Positions 49,624-57,955 of a stretch of DNA of 64,000 bases are shown here, in pieces. This DNA is from CADEEX01 sp964577955 (GTDB lineage Bacteria; Acidobacteriota; Vicinamibacteria; Vicinamibacterales; CAVVIG01), in assembly GCA_964577955.1 (NCBI GenBank), contig CAZOAZ010000031.1:1-64000 (forward strand), read 5' to 3'. The notes beneath the pieces were generated by a model. It was not told where the DNA came from, did no database searches, and saw nothing but the letters and a program-made list of their open reading frames with translations. Numbering within the stretch: the first letter of the stretch is position 1; each line of letters opens with the position of its first letter. Made by a program: the position numbers and the translations under genes.

Positions 49624-50982
49624 CTAGAACGTATCGGCGGACAGGATGCTCGGCGCCCCGAGATCCAGCGCCTCCAGATCGCCGGCCGCGGCCAAATCGC
49701 CAACGACGAGCGTCGTCAGCCGATCGGGGTCGAGATACTGCGCCGCGACCCGGGTGATGTCGTCGGGGGTGACGCGCTCGACGATCGGGACAAACGACGC
49801 GAAGTAGTCGTCCGGGAGGTCGTAGAGCGCGATGCTGGTGACGGCGCGCGCCAGCTGTTCGGCGGTTTCGAAGCTGCGTGCGTAGCCGCGCGTCAGAGCG
49901 GCGACGCCGAGCTTGAGCTCTTCGGCCGTGACCGGCCGGCGGCCGCGGATCGCGGCGATCTCGTCGACCGACTCGCGAATCGTTTCGGCCGTGGCCGCAG
50001 TTTGCACGCTGACCTGCAGCGAGAACGGCCCGGCCATCCGCCGGAAATCGAACGAGGTGCGCGCCCCGTAGGTGTAGCCCTTCTCTTCGCGCAGCTTGAG
50101 GTTGATGCGGCTGACGAACTGCCCGCCGAGCACCATGTTGGCGGCGACGAGCGCGTGGTAGTCCGGCGTGTTGCGCGCGACGGCGATGTGACCGATGCGA
50201 ACCTCGGACTGGGGCGCCCCGGGCCTGGGAATCACGTTCAAGCGCGGCGGCTCCGCCGGCGTCGGCGGTACGGCGCGATGGCTGTCACGCCCGCGCGCCC
50301 AGCGGCCGAACGCGTCCTCGGCCAGCGCCCGGAGCTCGTCATGCTCGCAGTCGCCGGCGACGATCAGCGTGGCGTCCGACGGCTGCAGGACCGTGCGATG
50401 AAACGTCCGTACATCGTCCACCTGGAGCGCCGTCAACGCAGCTTCGCTGCCGAGCGGCATGTGCCCGTACGGATGCGGGCCGTACAGCAGGCGGACGAAT
50501 GCGCGATCGGCCACCGCGCCCGGCATGTCGCGCAACTGCGTGAGCCGGTGCAGGCGGAGCTGCCGGACGCGTTCGAAATCGCCGACGGCGAGCGTCGGCC
50601 GGACCACCATGTCGCCAAGCAGCGACACCGCCGGACCGAGAAAGCGGCTGACCGCCGTCACCGTCAGCACCGAAGCGTCGGCGCCGATGTCCGAATCGAG
50701 CTGCGCGCCGACGCGCGCGAGCGCCTCGTGCATCTCAATCGCCGACAGCGCGCCGCTGCCTTCGTCCAGCATGTCGAGCGTGATCGCGGCCAGTCCTTCG
50801 CTGCCCGAGGGATCGTCGGCGGCGCCGCGCCGCACGAGCAGCGCGATCGTGATGACCGGAATCGCCGTATGACGAATCGACCAGACGCGAAGTCCGTTCG
50901 CCAGCACCGATTTGTCGATCGGCGGAAAGTGAAACGGCCGCGACGGGCCGGGTACCGGGAGGCGGGTCCGATCGACGCTCAT
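49624..50982 (-). CDS. M16-family peptidase homologue lacking the zinc motif (non-catalytic partner)
   Basis: 452 aa. The two-domain M16 fold is recognisable (GLRVWSIRHTAIPVITIALL, NLKLREEKGYTYGARTSFDF). At the place of the inverted zinc motif HxxEH the sequence reads GLAAITLDMLDEG, so the metal-binding residues are gone. It keeps the Arg/Tyr segment (KGYTYG) of the substrate chamber. In the family such proteins pair with an active subunit, and the active one is encoded directly upstream with a 4-bp overlap (ATGA). Confidence 0.85.
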   Translation of the reverse strand: MSVDRTRLPVPGPSRPFHFPPIDKSVLANGLRVWSIRHTAIPVITIALLVRRGAADDPSGSEGLAAITLDMLDEGSGALSAIEMHEALARVGAQLDSDIGADASVLTVTAVSRFLGPAVSLLGDMVVRPTLAVGDFERVRQLRLHRLTQLRDMPGAVADRAFVRLLYGPHPYGHMPLGSEAALTALQVDDVRTFHRTVLQPSDATLIVAGDCEHDELRALAEDAFGRWARGRDSHRAVPPTPAEPPRLNVIPRPGAPQSEVRIGHIAVARNTPDYHALVAANMVLGGQFVSRINLKLREEKGYTYGARTSFDFRRMAGPFSLQVSVQTAATAETIRESVDEIAAIRGRRPVTAEELKLGVAALTRGYARSFETAEQLARAVTSIALYDLPDDYFASFVPIVERVTPDDITRVAAQYLDPDRLTTLVVGDLAAAGDLEALDLGAPSILSADTF

Positions 50983-52286
50983 GAGACCTGCGCTGCGGTT
51001 GACTCGGAGAGGGCAAGCACCGCGCGGCCGCGCGGGACAATGCTCAGCGCCACGCGGCGCGTGTTGCCCAGATAGCGGCGCACCGAATCCTGCAGCGAGG
51101 TCCTGGTGACGCGCTGGTAGCGCGCCAGATCCTCATCGAAAAAGCCGGGATCGCGAACGAAGACGTTGTAGGCGTTCAGCTGATCCCCTTTGCCGCCGAA
51201 GCCGCCGACGGTCTGCAGACGGAACACGAACTGCGCCTCGGCCTGGACGCGGCCGCGCTCGATTTCGTCGTCGGTGGGTCCATCGGCCGCGAGCCGCTCG
51301 ATTTCGTGAGTGATGGCGCGATCGAGCTCCGCCAGCGTGTGGCCGGGGGCGGCGGTCGCGGCAATCTGCACGAAGCCGGCGACCTCGCGCGAATTCTGCG
51401 CCGCCGAGACGTCGGTCGCGATCCGCTGTTCGTACACCAGCCGCTTGTAGAGCCGCGAGGTCTTGCCGTTGGCGAGCACGTCGGCGGCCAGATCGAGCTC
51501 GGCGTCGTTTTCCGCGAACATCGCCGGCGTGTGCCACGCGAGATACAGGCGCGGCAGCTCGACGCGATCTTCGAGCACCAGCCGGGTTTCACCGTGCAGG
51601 ACCGCCGGGGGCGGCACCACCGGCGCCACCTCGGGCCCGGGCGCCAGATCCTCGAAGTGCGCCCGCACCATGTCGAGCGCCTCGTCGGCATCGACGTCGC
51701 CGGCAATCGACAGCGAGGCGTTCGCCGGATGGTAGTAGGTGCTGAAAAAGTGCCGCACCTCGTCGATCCGGGCGGCGTGCAGATCGGCGATCTCGCCGAT
51801 CGTCGTCCAGTGGTACGGATGATCGGGCGGAAAGAGCGCCGCCAGCATCGCCATCGACGCCAGGCCGTACGGGCGGTTTTCGTAGTTCTGCCGCCGCTCG
51901 TTCAGCACCACGTCGCGCTGGTTCTTGAACTTGGCGTCGGTCAGCGCCGGCAGCAGGTATCCCATCCGGTCCGATTCCATCCACAACGCGAGCTCGAGGG
52001 CGTTCGTCGGCACGACCTCCCAGTAGTTCGTCCGATCGGCGTTGGTCGAGCCGTTGAGCGACGCGCCGGCGCCCTGCAGCGGCGGGAAGAAGCCCTTGTC
52101 GTGATGCTGCGAGCCTTCGAACATCAAGTGCTCGAAGAGATGGGCGAAGCCGGTGTGACCTGGAGTTTCGTTCTTCGATCCGACGTGGTACCAGAGGTTG
52201 ACCGCGACGATCGGGCAGGCGCGGTCCTCGTGAATGAGGACGTCGAGGCCGTTCGCGAGCGTGTGCCTGCGATACGGAATATTCAT
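50979..52286 (-). CDS. M16-family zinc metallopeptidase, catalytic subunit
   Basis: 435 aa. Intact inverted zinc motif HLFEH (residues 49-53) and the distal Glu in VVLNERRQN. The inactive C-terminal half follows (VYEQRIATDVSAAQNSREVA). Zinc-dependent cleavage of peptides up to a few kDa is known for the family; the pair would form the closed chamber. It has no obvious signal peptide, so it is probably cytoplasmic. ATG 52286 overlaps the mrp stop by 4 bp. Confidence 0.9.
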   Translation of the reverse strand: MNIPYRRHTLANGLDVLIHEDRACPIVAVNLWYHVGSKNETPGHTGFAHLFEHLMFEGSQHHDKGFFPPLQGAGASLNGSTNADRTNYWEVVPTNALELALWMESDRMGYLLPALTDAKFKNQRDVVLNERRQNYENRPYGLASMAMLAALFPPDHPYHWTTIGEIADLHAARIDEVRHFFSTYYHPANASLSIAGDVDADEALDMVRAHFEDLAPGPEVAPVVPPPAVLHGETRLVLEDRVELPRLYLAWHTPAMFAENDAELDLAADVLANGKTSRLYKRLVYEQRIATDVSAAQNSREVAGFVQIAATAAPGHTLAELDRAITHEIERLAADGPTDDEIERGRVQAEAQFVFRLQTVGGFGGKGDQLNAYNVFVRDPGFFDEDLARYQRVTRTSLQDSVRRYLGNTRRVALSIVPRGRAVLALSESTAAQVS

Positions 52287-53359
52287 CGAACCAGCGTCAG
52301 CGGAATCGGCCGCGCGAAGCTGGCAATGGAGACCTGCGCCGCGGTCCGCTCGGCCATCGCGGCAAACGCCCGCCCCGCTGGCGAGTCGGGCTCACCGATC
52401 ATCAGCGGGACGCCGCTATCGCTGCCTTCGCGAATCGGCTGGTAGATGGGAATCCGGCCGAGGAACGGCACGTCGAGATCGGCGGCCATCTTCTCGCCGC
52501 CGCCGTGGCCGAAGATGTCCGCCTCGTGCGCGCAGTTCGGGCAGTGGAAGTAGGCCATGTTCTCGACCACGCCGAGCGGCGGGATGTTCAGCTTCTTGTA
52601 CATCGCCACCGCTCGGCGGCTGTCGGCGAGCGAGACCTGCTGCGGCGTCGTGACGACGATCGCGCCCGCCACCGGCACGGTCTGACTGAGGCTGAGCGCC
52701 ACGTCGCCCGTCCCGGGCGGCATGTCGACGATGAGGTAATCCAGATCGAGCCACTTCACTTCGCGGAAGAACTGCTGCAGCGCGCCGTGGAGCATCGGCC
52801 CGCGCCAGATGATCGGGGCGTCGTCCTGCGTGAGGAAGCCCATCGAGATCACCTGCAGGCCGTACTTCTCGGCCGGCACGATCTTCTGACCGTCGGTGAC
52901 CAGCTGGGTCTTCATCCCGAGCATGATCGGCACATTCGGTCCGTAGATGTCGCCGTCGATCATGCCGACCTTGCTGCCGTACTTGGCGAGCGCGATGGCA
53001 AGGTTGACCGCCACCGTGGTCTTGCCGACGCCGCCCTTGCCGGCGCCGACGGCGATGATGTTCTTCACGCCGGCGAGCGGCTGCCGCGCGCCTTCGCCGA
53101 CCGATGCCTCGCGCACGCGCGCGCTCATCTTGACGTCGACGTGCGACACGCCGGGCAGCTGCTGGACCGCCGCGTGCGCCTGCGCCTGCATCTGCTCCTT
53201 CACCGGACACGCCGGCGTCGTGAGTTCGATGGTGAAGGCCACCGTGCCGTGATTGATGGTCAGATCCTTGATGAAGCCGAGGCTCACGATGTCCTGGCCG
53301 AGATCGGGATCGCGGACGACCTTCAGGGCATCGAGGACGGTTTGCGGTTGAAGCGACAT
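52283..53359 (-). CDS. mrp: Mrp/ApbC-family iron-sulfur cluster carrier ATPase
   Basis: 358 aa. N-terminal MIP18/DUF59 domain (VLDALKVVRDPDLGQDIVSL) and a ParA-type ATPase with the deviant Walker A GKGGVGKT (107-114), DGDIYGPN, and YLIVDMPPGTGD. A C-terminal CPNC can bind a bridging cluster between subunits. Delivers iron-sulfur clusters to target enzymes in the cytoplasm. First of a tight three-gene run with the M16 pair. Confidence 0.92.
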   Translation of the reverse strand: MSLQPQTVLDALKVVRDPDLGQDIVSLGFIKDLTINHGTVAFTIELTTPACPVKEQMQAQAHAAVQQLPGVSHVDVKMSARVREASVGEGARQPLAGVKNIIAVGAGKGGVGKTTVAVNLAIALAKYGSKVGMIDGDIYGPNVPIMLGMKTQLVTDGQKIVPAEKYGLQVISMGFLTQDDAPIIWRGPMLHGALQQFFREVKWLDLDYLIVDMPPGTGDVALSLSQTVPVAGAIVVTTPQQVSLADSRRAVAMYKKLNIPPLGVVENMAYFHCPNCAHEADIFGHGGGEKMAADLDVPFLGRIPIYQPIREGSDSGVPLMIGEPDSPAGRAFAAMAERTAAQVSIASFARPIPLTLVR

Positions 53360-53371
53360 GTCAAAAGTCTA

Positions 53372-53785
53372 TCAAGGAACGCGCTCGAAGCGCTGCCTGG
53401 CGTCCTCGCGCAGCAGCGTCCAGAGCGAGTACGCGCCGAGCGCGGTGCCGAACGGCAGCAGGACCAGATCGACACAGCCGAGCATCAGCGCCGCCATGCG
53501 CGACCAGTGCTGGTAGCGGCGCAGCCGCAAGCCGGTGACGACGTGCGCGAGACCCCACAGGAGCGCCAGGATCGCCAGCGCGCCGAATGCGGCGGCGGTG
53601 AGATCCGCAGCGAACTGCCCGTTCGCGGTTCGCCCGACCGCGCGGGTCAGCGCCGCCGCGGCAATGCCGAGCGCGAGCGTCGACGCACCGATGAGCGTCG
53701 TGAGCGCGCCGGCCAGGATGAACAGCACGCCGAGAAATTCGACGGATGCGGCCGTCGCCTGAGGCTGCGGATCAGCGTGAGACAT
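53372..53785 (-). CDS. Small multi-pass membrane protein
   Basis: 137 aa with three or four hydrophobic segments (FLGVLFILAGALTTLIGAS, LTAAAFGALAILALLWGLAH, RMAALMLGCVDLVLLPFGTA). No charged catalytic motif and no recognised family. It lies 12 bp upstream of mrp on the same strand and may share its transcript. Confidence 0.65.
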   Translation of the reverse strand: MSHADPQPQATAASVEFLGVLFILAGALTTLIGASTLALGIAAAALTRAVGRTANGQFAADLTAAAFGALAILALLWGLAHVVTGLRLRRYQHWSRMAALMLGCVDLVLLPFGTALGAYSLWTLLREDARQRFERVP

Positions 53786-53794
53786 TGCCTCTTT

Positions 53795-53859
53795 GGAATC
53801 CGGCTAAAGCCGGATCCCACGATTAGTGGGATCTGTGGGATCCGGCTTCAGCCGGATTC
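53795..53859. repeat. Two inverted-repeat copies of the GGCTNAAGCC family
   Basis: Palindromes at 53795-53817 (core GGCTAAAGCC) and 53838-53859 (core GGCTTCAGCC) separated by 20 bp, both with GATCCGG/CCGGATC-type arms. They occupy most of the 80-bp gap between two minus-strand genes. Confidence 0.88.
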
Positions 53860-53865
53860 GCACGT

Positions 53866-54276
53866 TCAAGTCGTCAAGTCCTGTCCGATGGCCACTCGAA
53901 TTTCGACGCGGACGGGTGGTTCATCGGGCTGACGGATACGGAAGTGGAGGCGCGCGCCGTGCGCGACGCCAGGCGGTACCGGCACGCGAACCATGTGGCG
54001 ATCGCGGTTGTCGCCGCTTCCGCCGCAGTCGGCGCAGATCTCAGCCCAGCTCTCGCCGCGGCCGCCACACGCCGGACAGGCGCCGCGCAAGTGCACGGCG
54101 AGCGGCACGACGGCGCCGCAGTGCGCCTGCACCAGCGAGACGCGAATCTCGGCGGTGAGCCGATCGGATCGGCCGCGTTCGGCTTCGGTCAGAAATCCGT
54201 CGCGCGCGCGCTCGAGACAGCGCGTCGCGGCCGGAAAGTCGACCGCCACTTCGTCGCGAAAAGGATCGGTCCTCAC
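53866..54276 (-). CDS. DnaJ zinc-finger-like protein without a J domain
   Basis: 136 aa from GTG 54276. Contains two CxxCxGxG repeats (CPACGGRGESWAE, CADCGGSGDNRD), then a beta segment (VRVPVPPGVAHGARLHFRIR) reminiscent of the DnaJ C-terminal peptide-binding domain. The J domain is absent and only half of the usual four zinc repeats are present. A truncated or minimal chaperone-like module; whether it acts with DnaK is unknown. Confidence 0.7.
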   Translation of the reverse strand: MRTDPFRDEVAVDFPAATRCLERARDGFLTEAERGRSDRLTAEIRVSLVQAHCGAVVPLAVHLRGACPACGGRGESWAEICADCGGSGDNRDRHMVRVPVPPGVAHGARLHFRIRQPDEPPVRVEIRVAIGQDLTT

Positions 54277-54290
54277 AGAATAGATGTAGA

Positions 54291-54308
54291 GTCCGACTTC
54301 GGTCGGAC
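54291..54308. repeat. Palindrome GTCCGACTT/GGTCGGAC upstream of the zinc-ribbon genes
   Basis: Near-perfect inverted repeat in the divergent gap between the DnaJ-like gene and the zinc-ribbon gene. Variant of the dispersed family with core GACTTCGGTC. Confidence 0.7.
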
Positions 54309-54384
54309 CTTGTCAAGACGCGGCGGCGGCAGTATCGTCACCCTTGTCTCGCCGAAGCCTCGGCGGCGGATTGCACAGAACGAC

Positions 54385-54552
54385 ATGGCTGAAACGCGAG
54401 AATGTCCGTTGTGCGGCGGGGGGATGCGGCTGCGGCGCAGCGAAACCGACGTCCATATCCCCGGTCACGCGCAGACCACCAAGCGGACCACGATCGAGTG
54501 GATCTGCCCCGATTGCGACTACTTCGAAGAAGCCGAGGACGAGAAGGCGTAG
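54385..54552 (+). CDS. Small zinc-ribbon protein
   Basis: 55 aa: MAETRECPLCGGGMRLRRSE, then 20 residues, then WICPDCDYFEEAEDEKA. Two CxxC pairs suggest a rubredoxin- or zinc-ribbon-type metal site. ATG 54385 has no strong ribosome-binding site, and the frame is open far upstream as a shadow of the opposite-strand gene. Family not recognised. Confidence 0.65.
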   Translation: MAETRECPLCGGGMRLRRSETDVHIPGHAQTTKRTTIEWICPDCDYFEEAEDEKA

Positions 54553-54556
54553 GCGC

Positions 54557-54778
54557 TCAGCGAGCGCCGATGGTCAGGAGAACTTCCTTGCGGAGGGTGT
54601 CTTCGAACTCCTCGAACTTCAACGCCGATTCGCATTCGTCACAAAGAACTTCGAGCACGGCCGGACGACTTTCTTCGGAGACTTCCACGCGCCCATCTTC
54701 GAGATGGACGACGTGCATTTGCAGCGTCTTGACCTGAAAGTTCCGGTCGTTGCCGCAATTTGGACAGGTCAACGTCAC
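54557..54778 (-). CDS. Small zinc-ribbon protein (minus strand)
   Basis: 73 aa from GTG 54778, chosen because CPNCGNDRNFQVKTLQMHVV starts there and AAAGGGG lies upstream. A second pair is in VLCDECESALKFEEFEDTL. Two CxxC motifs about 40 residues apart again suggest a structural zinc site. It converges with the plus-strand zinc-ribbon gene, their ends 4 bp apart; the two are not clearly homologous. Confidence 0.65.
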   Translation of the reverse strand: MTLTCPNCGNDRNFQVKTLQMHVVHLEDGRVEVSEESRPAVLEVLCDECESALKFEEFEDTLRKEVLLTIGAR

Positions 54779-55075
54779 GAACGATACCCCTTTCGTCTGG
54801 CCTCGGCTTGGGAGCGCGGCGGGTGGTGATTCCGGCCGGTCGCTATCTCGATGGTCAGCGGCAGCGCCGCACCCTCGAAACCTGATTCTATGTAATGGTG
54901 GCGCTAGTCGCCAAGGAAAATCAGCCGAAATTCGCCGATCTGCGCGGAAATGGCCGGAAAACCGCGCAATTTTTGCGATCGGGCGTGACGGCCTTCGGCT
55001 TTGCTCAGGCCGTGCCGAGCGCGTCGAGGGCGCAAATCCGTCAAGCTGAGCCGTCCCGCGACGCCCCATGCGTGA
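54779..55075. other. Intergenic region with a dispersed repeat
   Basis: About 300 bp with no convincing gene. Open frames here are extensions of neighbours. It contains a short AT-rich patch (AATTTTTGC near 54968) and the repeat at 54991-55031. No terminator with a clear U-run was seen. Confidence 0.6.
54991..55031. repeat. Dispersed repeat, CTTCGGCTTTGCTCAGG...GCGTCGAGGG variant
   Basis: Related to the CCTGAGCGAAGTCGAAGG element but in a longer form that contains both a TTTGCTCAGG and a GCGTCGAGGG half. Intergenic. Confidence 0.55.
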
Positions 55076-57955
55076 TCAGCGCAACAAAAATGCGTGCACC
55101 GTTCCGCCAGCCGACCAGGTCGCCGTGCCGCCGGACCCCGCCGTGCTGAGCACGGCTTTCAGCGCCGGCGGGAGCACTTCGCCGAGACCGCCGCGCGTCG
55201 GTCTGAAAACCCCGTCTGCGACCGAGGCCGAGAGATACAGCCGATCCCGGGCCCGCGTGAGTGCGACATACAGCAGCCGCTTGGTCTCTTCGCGATCGCG
55301 TGCGACGGCGTCTTCGTCCGCTTCCGACTGATAGTCGGCAATCGCCACCGACGGCTCCCCCGCCATCGTCGTGGCGACGCGAATCGGCGCGCGCGAATTG
55401 CCGGTGCCGCGATTCATGTTGACGACGAAGACGATCGGAAACTCGAGCCCCTTGGCGGCGTGCACGGTCATGAGACTGACCGAGTCTTCGGCATCGATCG
55501 CGGCATTCGATTCGTCGCCAACCGCCAACTCGTCGAGATGATCGGTCAGCCGCGCGAGCGTGGCATAGCCGCGGTTCTGGAACCGCCGAATCATCGCGCC
55601 CAGCTTCTTGAGGTTTTCACGCGACTGGCGATGACGCGCGCCGCCAAGTTCCCGCGCGTAGCCGGTCTCGGTGAGCACGCGGTGCAGCACGTCGGCCGGC
55701 GTCAAGCGATCGACCCACGACAGCCAGACCGGAACTGACGCCCGGAGCCGATCGAGCGTCTGCCGATCGCCGGCGTCGAACCCGAGCGCCGCACTGGGAG
55801 ATTCCGGAGCGAGCACCGCCTGCGCCAGCTGCGGAGCGAGGCTTGCGAGGGCGGCATCGGACAACCTGACGACGCGCGAACGCAGAAACGCCGCGGCCCT
55901 GAGGTTCGAAACAGGATCGGCGAGAAAGCGCAGCAGCGCGACGGCATCCTGGACCTCGTCCGCGTCGAAAAACCCGAGGCCTTTGTAGACGTACGCGGAA
56001 ATCTTGCGGCGCTCGAGCGCCTTCTCGAATTCCCGGTGCGCGTCGCGCGACCGGAACAGGATGGCGATGTCCGCCGGCTGCGCGAGTCGGGCCACGCCGG
56101 TTCGGCGATCCCGCACCACGCCGTGTCCAATCAGCCGCTCGATCTCCGCGCCGATCCGCTCCGCCGTCGCCGTCATGCTTTCGCCCACGATGATCCCGAG
56201 CGCAGGTTCAGAAGCGTGAGGCACCTGGGGTCGGACACCGGCTGAGAGGTGAGGCACTTGGGGTCGGACACCGGAACGATCACCGGGTGTCTGACCCCAG
56301 ATCGGGGTGGTCATCCCGAACAAATCAAGTTGCCCGCTCGGCGGATTGTCTGGCGTCGTGATGGATTCCGATTCCGCCGCAACCGGCTCCGGCTCAATGA
56401 TCGGAAACCGATCCGTGTCGTCATACCGAAACGCGTCGCGCCGGTCCGGCGCCTTCTCAATCGCACCGCAGACGTCGTTGACGAAGGCGAGAATTTCCGG
56501 CGCGCTCCGGAAGCTGACCGAGATCGCCTGGCGCGGATCGCCATCGGGGCGCAAGCCTTCGACAAAGGCGCCGGCCTCGTCGAGAACCGCGACCTCGGCG
56601 TCGCGGAAACCGTAGATCGACTGCTTGCGGTCGCCGACGATGAAGATCGATGGCGAGATCGTATCCTGGGCGGCGCCAAAGCCTTCACCCCAGCTGCGCA
56701 CCAGCTGCGCCACGAGGTCCCACTGCGCGCGGCTCGTGTCCTGGAATTCGTCGACGAGGACGTGACGGTAGCGCGCCTCGAGCCGGAACCGCGTCTGGCC
56801 AAACTCGTCGAGCTCCTTGAGCAGCTTGACGGCCCGCTCGAGCACGCCCGAAAAATCCAGCAGCGCGTGCGATTCGAGCGTGCGCTGATAGCGATCGAGC
56901 GTCACCGAGAAAATCCGCCACACCCCGCGCGACAGCACGACGTTCAGATCCCGACGGAACGCCTTGATGGTGTCCGCGACGGCCGGCGCGATGGCGGCCG
57001 CGGCGGTTCGATGGCGCTTCCAGGCCAGATCGGAGACGCAGTCTTCGGCGCTGAAGCCGGTGCCGGCAAACCGCTCGCCGCGGGCGCGGCCGTCCTGGGT
57101 GAGGAAATAGCCGCGCACCCGATCGAGAACGCTGCGCAGCCAGGCCCGCGCCGGGGGCGGATCCAGATCGAGGGCCGCGGCGCCAGGCGCGAGCCGCTGC
57201 AGATCCGCCGCGAGCATCGCAAACTGCGGGTGATGCACGGGACCGTCGGCGAGAAACGCGGTCAGTCCGCCCGGCACACTCCCCAACGTTTCGCCGAGCC
57301 GCACGGCGGTGTCCCGACACAGAACCGCGGCTGTCAGGTGGCGCGGACCGCGCGTCAGATACCGGTTCAGCGCCTGCGGCGCGACGAGGCGGCGATCGAG
57401 CAGGACGGTCAGTCCGGATCGCAGCCGCCGTTCGCCGAGCTGCGCGAACACCAGCGCGATATCGTCGTCGTTCGCGGCCAGTCCGCGGCAGATGCGCAGC
57501 GCCTGATCCAGCGACTCGGCGATGAGCCGCGGGGCTTCGGTGTCGTCGGCCAGGCCGAATCCGGGATCGACGTCCGCCTCGAGCGGAAATTCCTTGAGGA
57601 GTGAGAGACAGAAAGCGTCGATGGTCGACACGGCGATCTCGCCCAGCCGATCTTTCAGCTCCTTCCATCGCCCGCGGTCGAATTCGGAGTGCCGGCTCGC
57701 TTCGCGCAGCCGCTCGATGATCCGGTCGCGCATTTCAGCCGCCGCCTTGCGCGTAAACGTGATCGCGAGGATGTGCTGCGGCTCGACGCCGGCGCGAAGG
57801 AGGTTGACGTAGCGCTCGACGAGCACACGGGTCTTGCCGGTGCCGGCCGAGGCCTCGAGCACGACGTTGCGCGCGGGATCGACGGCCGTCACACGAGCCG
57901 CACGATCGAGCGCCGCGCGCCTGGCTTCGGATGCGGCGTCAGACATCGCCGACAT
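55076..57955 (-). CDS. UvrD/AddA-like helicase without the C-terminal nuclease domain
   Basis: 959 aa from ATG 57955. Superfamily 1 motifs: I ASAGTGKT (35-42), Ia ITFTRKAAAEMRDRI, II VLVDEFQDTSRAQW, III VGDRKQSIYGFRDA, V SLMTVHAAKGLEFPIVFVVN, VI YVALTRARDRLYL. AddA proteins usually exceed 1,100 residues and end in a RecB-type nuclease; here the protein stops shortly after motif VI. The partner gene upstream carries a nuclease. Residues 553-580 are a translated repeat (GVRPQVPH occurs twice), in a variable linker after motif III. Role: resection of DNA double-strand ends for recombination. Confidence 0.85.
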   Translation of the reverse strand: MSAMSDAASEARRAALDRAARVTAVDPARNVVLEASAGTGKTRVLVERYVNLLRAGVEPQHILAITFTRKAAAEMRDRIIERLREASRHSEFDRGRWKELKDRLGEIAVSTIDAFCLSLLKEFPLEADVDPGFGLADDTEAPRLIAESLDQALRICRGLAANDDDIALVFAQLGERRLRSGLTVLLDRRLVAPQALNRYLTRGPRHLTAAVLCRDTAVRLGETLGSVPGGLTAFLADGPVHHPQFAMLAADLQRLAPGAAALDLDPPPARAWLRSVLDRVRGYFLTQDGRARGERFAGTGFSAEDCVSDLAWKRHRTAAAAIAPAVADTIKAFRRDLNVVLSRGVWRIFSVTLDRYQRTLESHALLDFSGVLERAVKLLKELDEFGQTRFRLEARYRHVLVDEFQDTSRAQWDLVAQLVRSWGEGFGAAQDTISPSIFIVGDRKQSIYGFRDAEVAVLDEAGAFVEGLRPDGDPRQAISVSFRSAPEILAFVNDVCGAIEKAPDRRDAFRYDDTDRFPIIEPEPVAAESESITTPDNPPSGQLDLFGMTTPIWGQTPGDRSGVRPQVPHLSAGVRPQVPHASEPALGIIVGESMTATAERIGAEIERLIGHGVVRDRRTGVARLAQPADIAILFRSRDAHREFEKALERRKISAYVYKGLGFFDADEVQDAVALLRFLADPVSNLRAAAFLRSRVVRLSDAALASLAPQLAQAVLAPESPSAALGFDAGDRQTLDRLRASVPVWLSWVDRLTPADVLHRVLTETGYARELGGARHRQSRENLKKLGAMIRRFQNRGYATLARLTDHLDELAVGDESNAAIDAEDSVSLMTVHAAKGLEFPIVFVVNMNRGTGNSRAPIRVATTMAGEPSVAIADYQSEADEDAVARDREETKRLLYVALTRARDRLYLSASVADGVFRPTRGGLGEVLPPALKAVLSTAGSGGTATWSAGGTVHAFLLR
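56216..56299. repeat. GTCNGACAC repeats in frame inside the helicase gene
   Basis: Two direct GGGGTCGGACACCG units (starting at 56227 and 56259) and one inverted CGGGTGTCTGACCCC (56284-56298). The host frame is preserved through the block. Same family as the element at 27508-27687. Confidence 0.85.

Noticed and set aside
54840..54930. tRNA-like stem near 54880
   Set aside because: No cloverleaf with T-loop GGTTCGA or acceptor pairing could be drawn.
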